DNA of 14,432 bases. Origin: Spirochaetia bacterium. GTDB lineage: Bacteria > Spirochaetota > Spirochaetia > PWKH01. Both the position numbers and the translations under genes were made by a program. The notes below the pieces were generated by a model, which was not told the origin of the DNA, searched no databases, and saw nothing but the letters and a program-made list of their open reading frames with translations. Shown one piece after another: positions 13,984-14,432 of this stretch. The number at the start of each line of letters is the position of its first letter. The first letter of the stretch is position 1. The stretch lies in assembly GCA_007128345.1 (NCBI GenBank), contig SKXS01000135.1, positions 1-14,432 on the forward strand, written 5' to 3'.

Positions 13984-14432
13984 ATGGCACAACCGTGGGA
14001 TTGCATAGAGGCCTATGAGCCGCAGCTTCGATGTGGACATATGTATACCTCCTCTGATCCGTTTGATGAAACGTATATTTCCAAGCCTGGAAGCCACGAC
14101 GATGGAATGCACACAGGTCTCTTTTTGGGTGGTATCGGTACTCCAGTATGTTCACGGGATTTAAAGGGCTTTTTTTCCCGGTGGCACCTTCAGACTGGGT
14201 TCCATGTGTATCAGATCATACGCGAGGCGTTTGTAGGAGTAAGGTGGTCACAGGGGGATAGGGCAGGGTATTTTCGATTATGTGAAGAAGGCCCCTACGC
14301 TTTCAAGGGCGAGCGAGTGGTATATTCTCTTTTTCCAGTTATCCGTGAACATTATCGGTGCGATGATATTCCCTTTGAACTTGCAGTTGAGTTCTTCTCT
14401 CCCCTAGTGCCGGGTGACCATGAAGCATCGGT
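13984..14432 (+). CDS. GH116-family glycoside hydrolase, N-terminal part (3' truncated by window edge)
   Basis: From ATG 13984 the frame stays open to the window end (149 complete codons), so this is the start of a long gene. The first residues read MAQPWDCIEAYEPQLRCGHM. The stretch LFLGGIGTPVCSRDLKGFFS (46-65) followed by RWHLQTGFH matches the N-terminal signature of the GBA2/GH116 family (G-G-I-G-T...R-D-x-x-G-x-F-x-R-W-x-L). FELAVEFFSPLVPGDHEAS (131-149) matches the conserved 'A-F-S-P-x-x-P-x-x...S' segment that closes its beta-sandwich domain. Members are beta-glucosidases, glucosylceramidases and some beta-xylosidases. The catalytic (alpha/alpha)6 barrel lies beyond the window, so specificity and intactness are unknown. 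No signal peptide is seen, so it should act in the cytoplasm on a substrate brought in by the transporter just upstream. The ribosome site AAGGGA (13966-13971) is rather distant at 12 bases. Confidence 0.8.
   Translation, partial: MAQPWDCIEAYEPQLRCGHMYTSSDPFDETYISKPGSHDDGMHTGLFLGGIGTPVCSRDLKGFFSRWHLQTGFHVYQIIREAFVGVRWSQGDRAGYFRLCEEGPYAFKGERVVYSLFPVIREHYRCDDIPFELAVEFFSPLVPGDHEAS

Overview
The window looks like chromosomal DNA of a spirochaete, perhaps from the Sphaerochaeta/Treponema/Spirochaeta side. This is inferred from the two exported binding proteins, whose signal peptides end in short Gly-rich segments (LFAGGQRD and IFGAGARE) of a kind common in that phylum, and from the organisation into sugar-uptake operons. 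Genes use standard stops with TGG for Trp, and most have clear Shine-Dalgarno sites. The genes of the first operon are visibly more GC-rich than the AT-rich stretches at 725-1488 and 9541-10849.

Layout. (1) 2-724: C-terminal part of an FAD-dependent oxidoreductase cut by the left edge. (2) 725-1488: AT-rich spacer with broken reading frames; its right end carries a good promoter with an inverted repeat over the -35 box. (3) 1489-7938: a tight plus-strand operon. It holds a periplasmic binding protein, a 3' hairpin, a fused two-domain permease, an ABC ATPase, an RpiR-type regulator with a SIS domain, and two HAD-family proteins. From the permease on, genes are 1-3 bases apart or overlap by 4. 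(4) 7943-9490, minus strand: a phosphoglucomutase/phosphomannomutase-family protein ending 4 bases from the second HAD gene. (5) 9491-10849: about 1.3 kb without an intact gene, with at least two broken reading frames of unknown identity. (6) 10850-14432: a second plus-strand operon with a CUT1-type sugar-binding protein, a 3' hairpin, two separate permeases and, cut by the right edge, the N-terminal part of a GH116-family glycoside hydrolase that has no closed frame in the window.

How the parts may work together. The first transporter has the architecture of the FbpABC/AfuABC ('ferric') group, but its binding protein has no Tyr-Tyr pair of the kind that holds iron. It is co-transcribed with a phosphosugar-type regulator and two phosphatase-like proteins, and it faces a sugar-phosphate mutase. 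The reading I favour is uptake and processing of a phosphorylated sugar or similar phosphate ester, as known for AfuABC. The second operon probably imports an oligosaccharide or glycoside that GH116 then cleaves inside the cell; it has no ATPase gene in view and may share one encoded elsewhere. The least ordinary points are the altered catalytic or ligand motifs in four neighbouring proteins (both HADs, the regulator's SIS domain and the mutase's phosphate loop). I see no CRISPR array, rRNA, tRNA, intact insertion sequence or phage gene.
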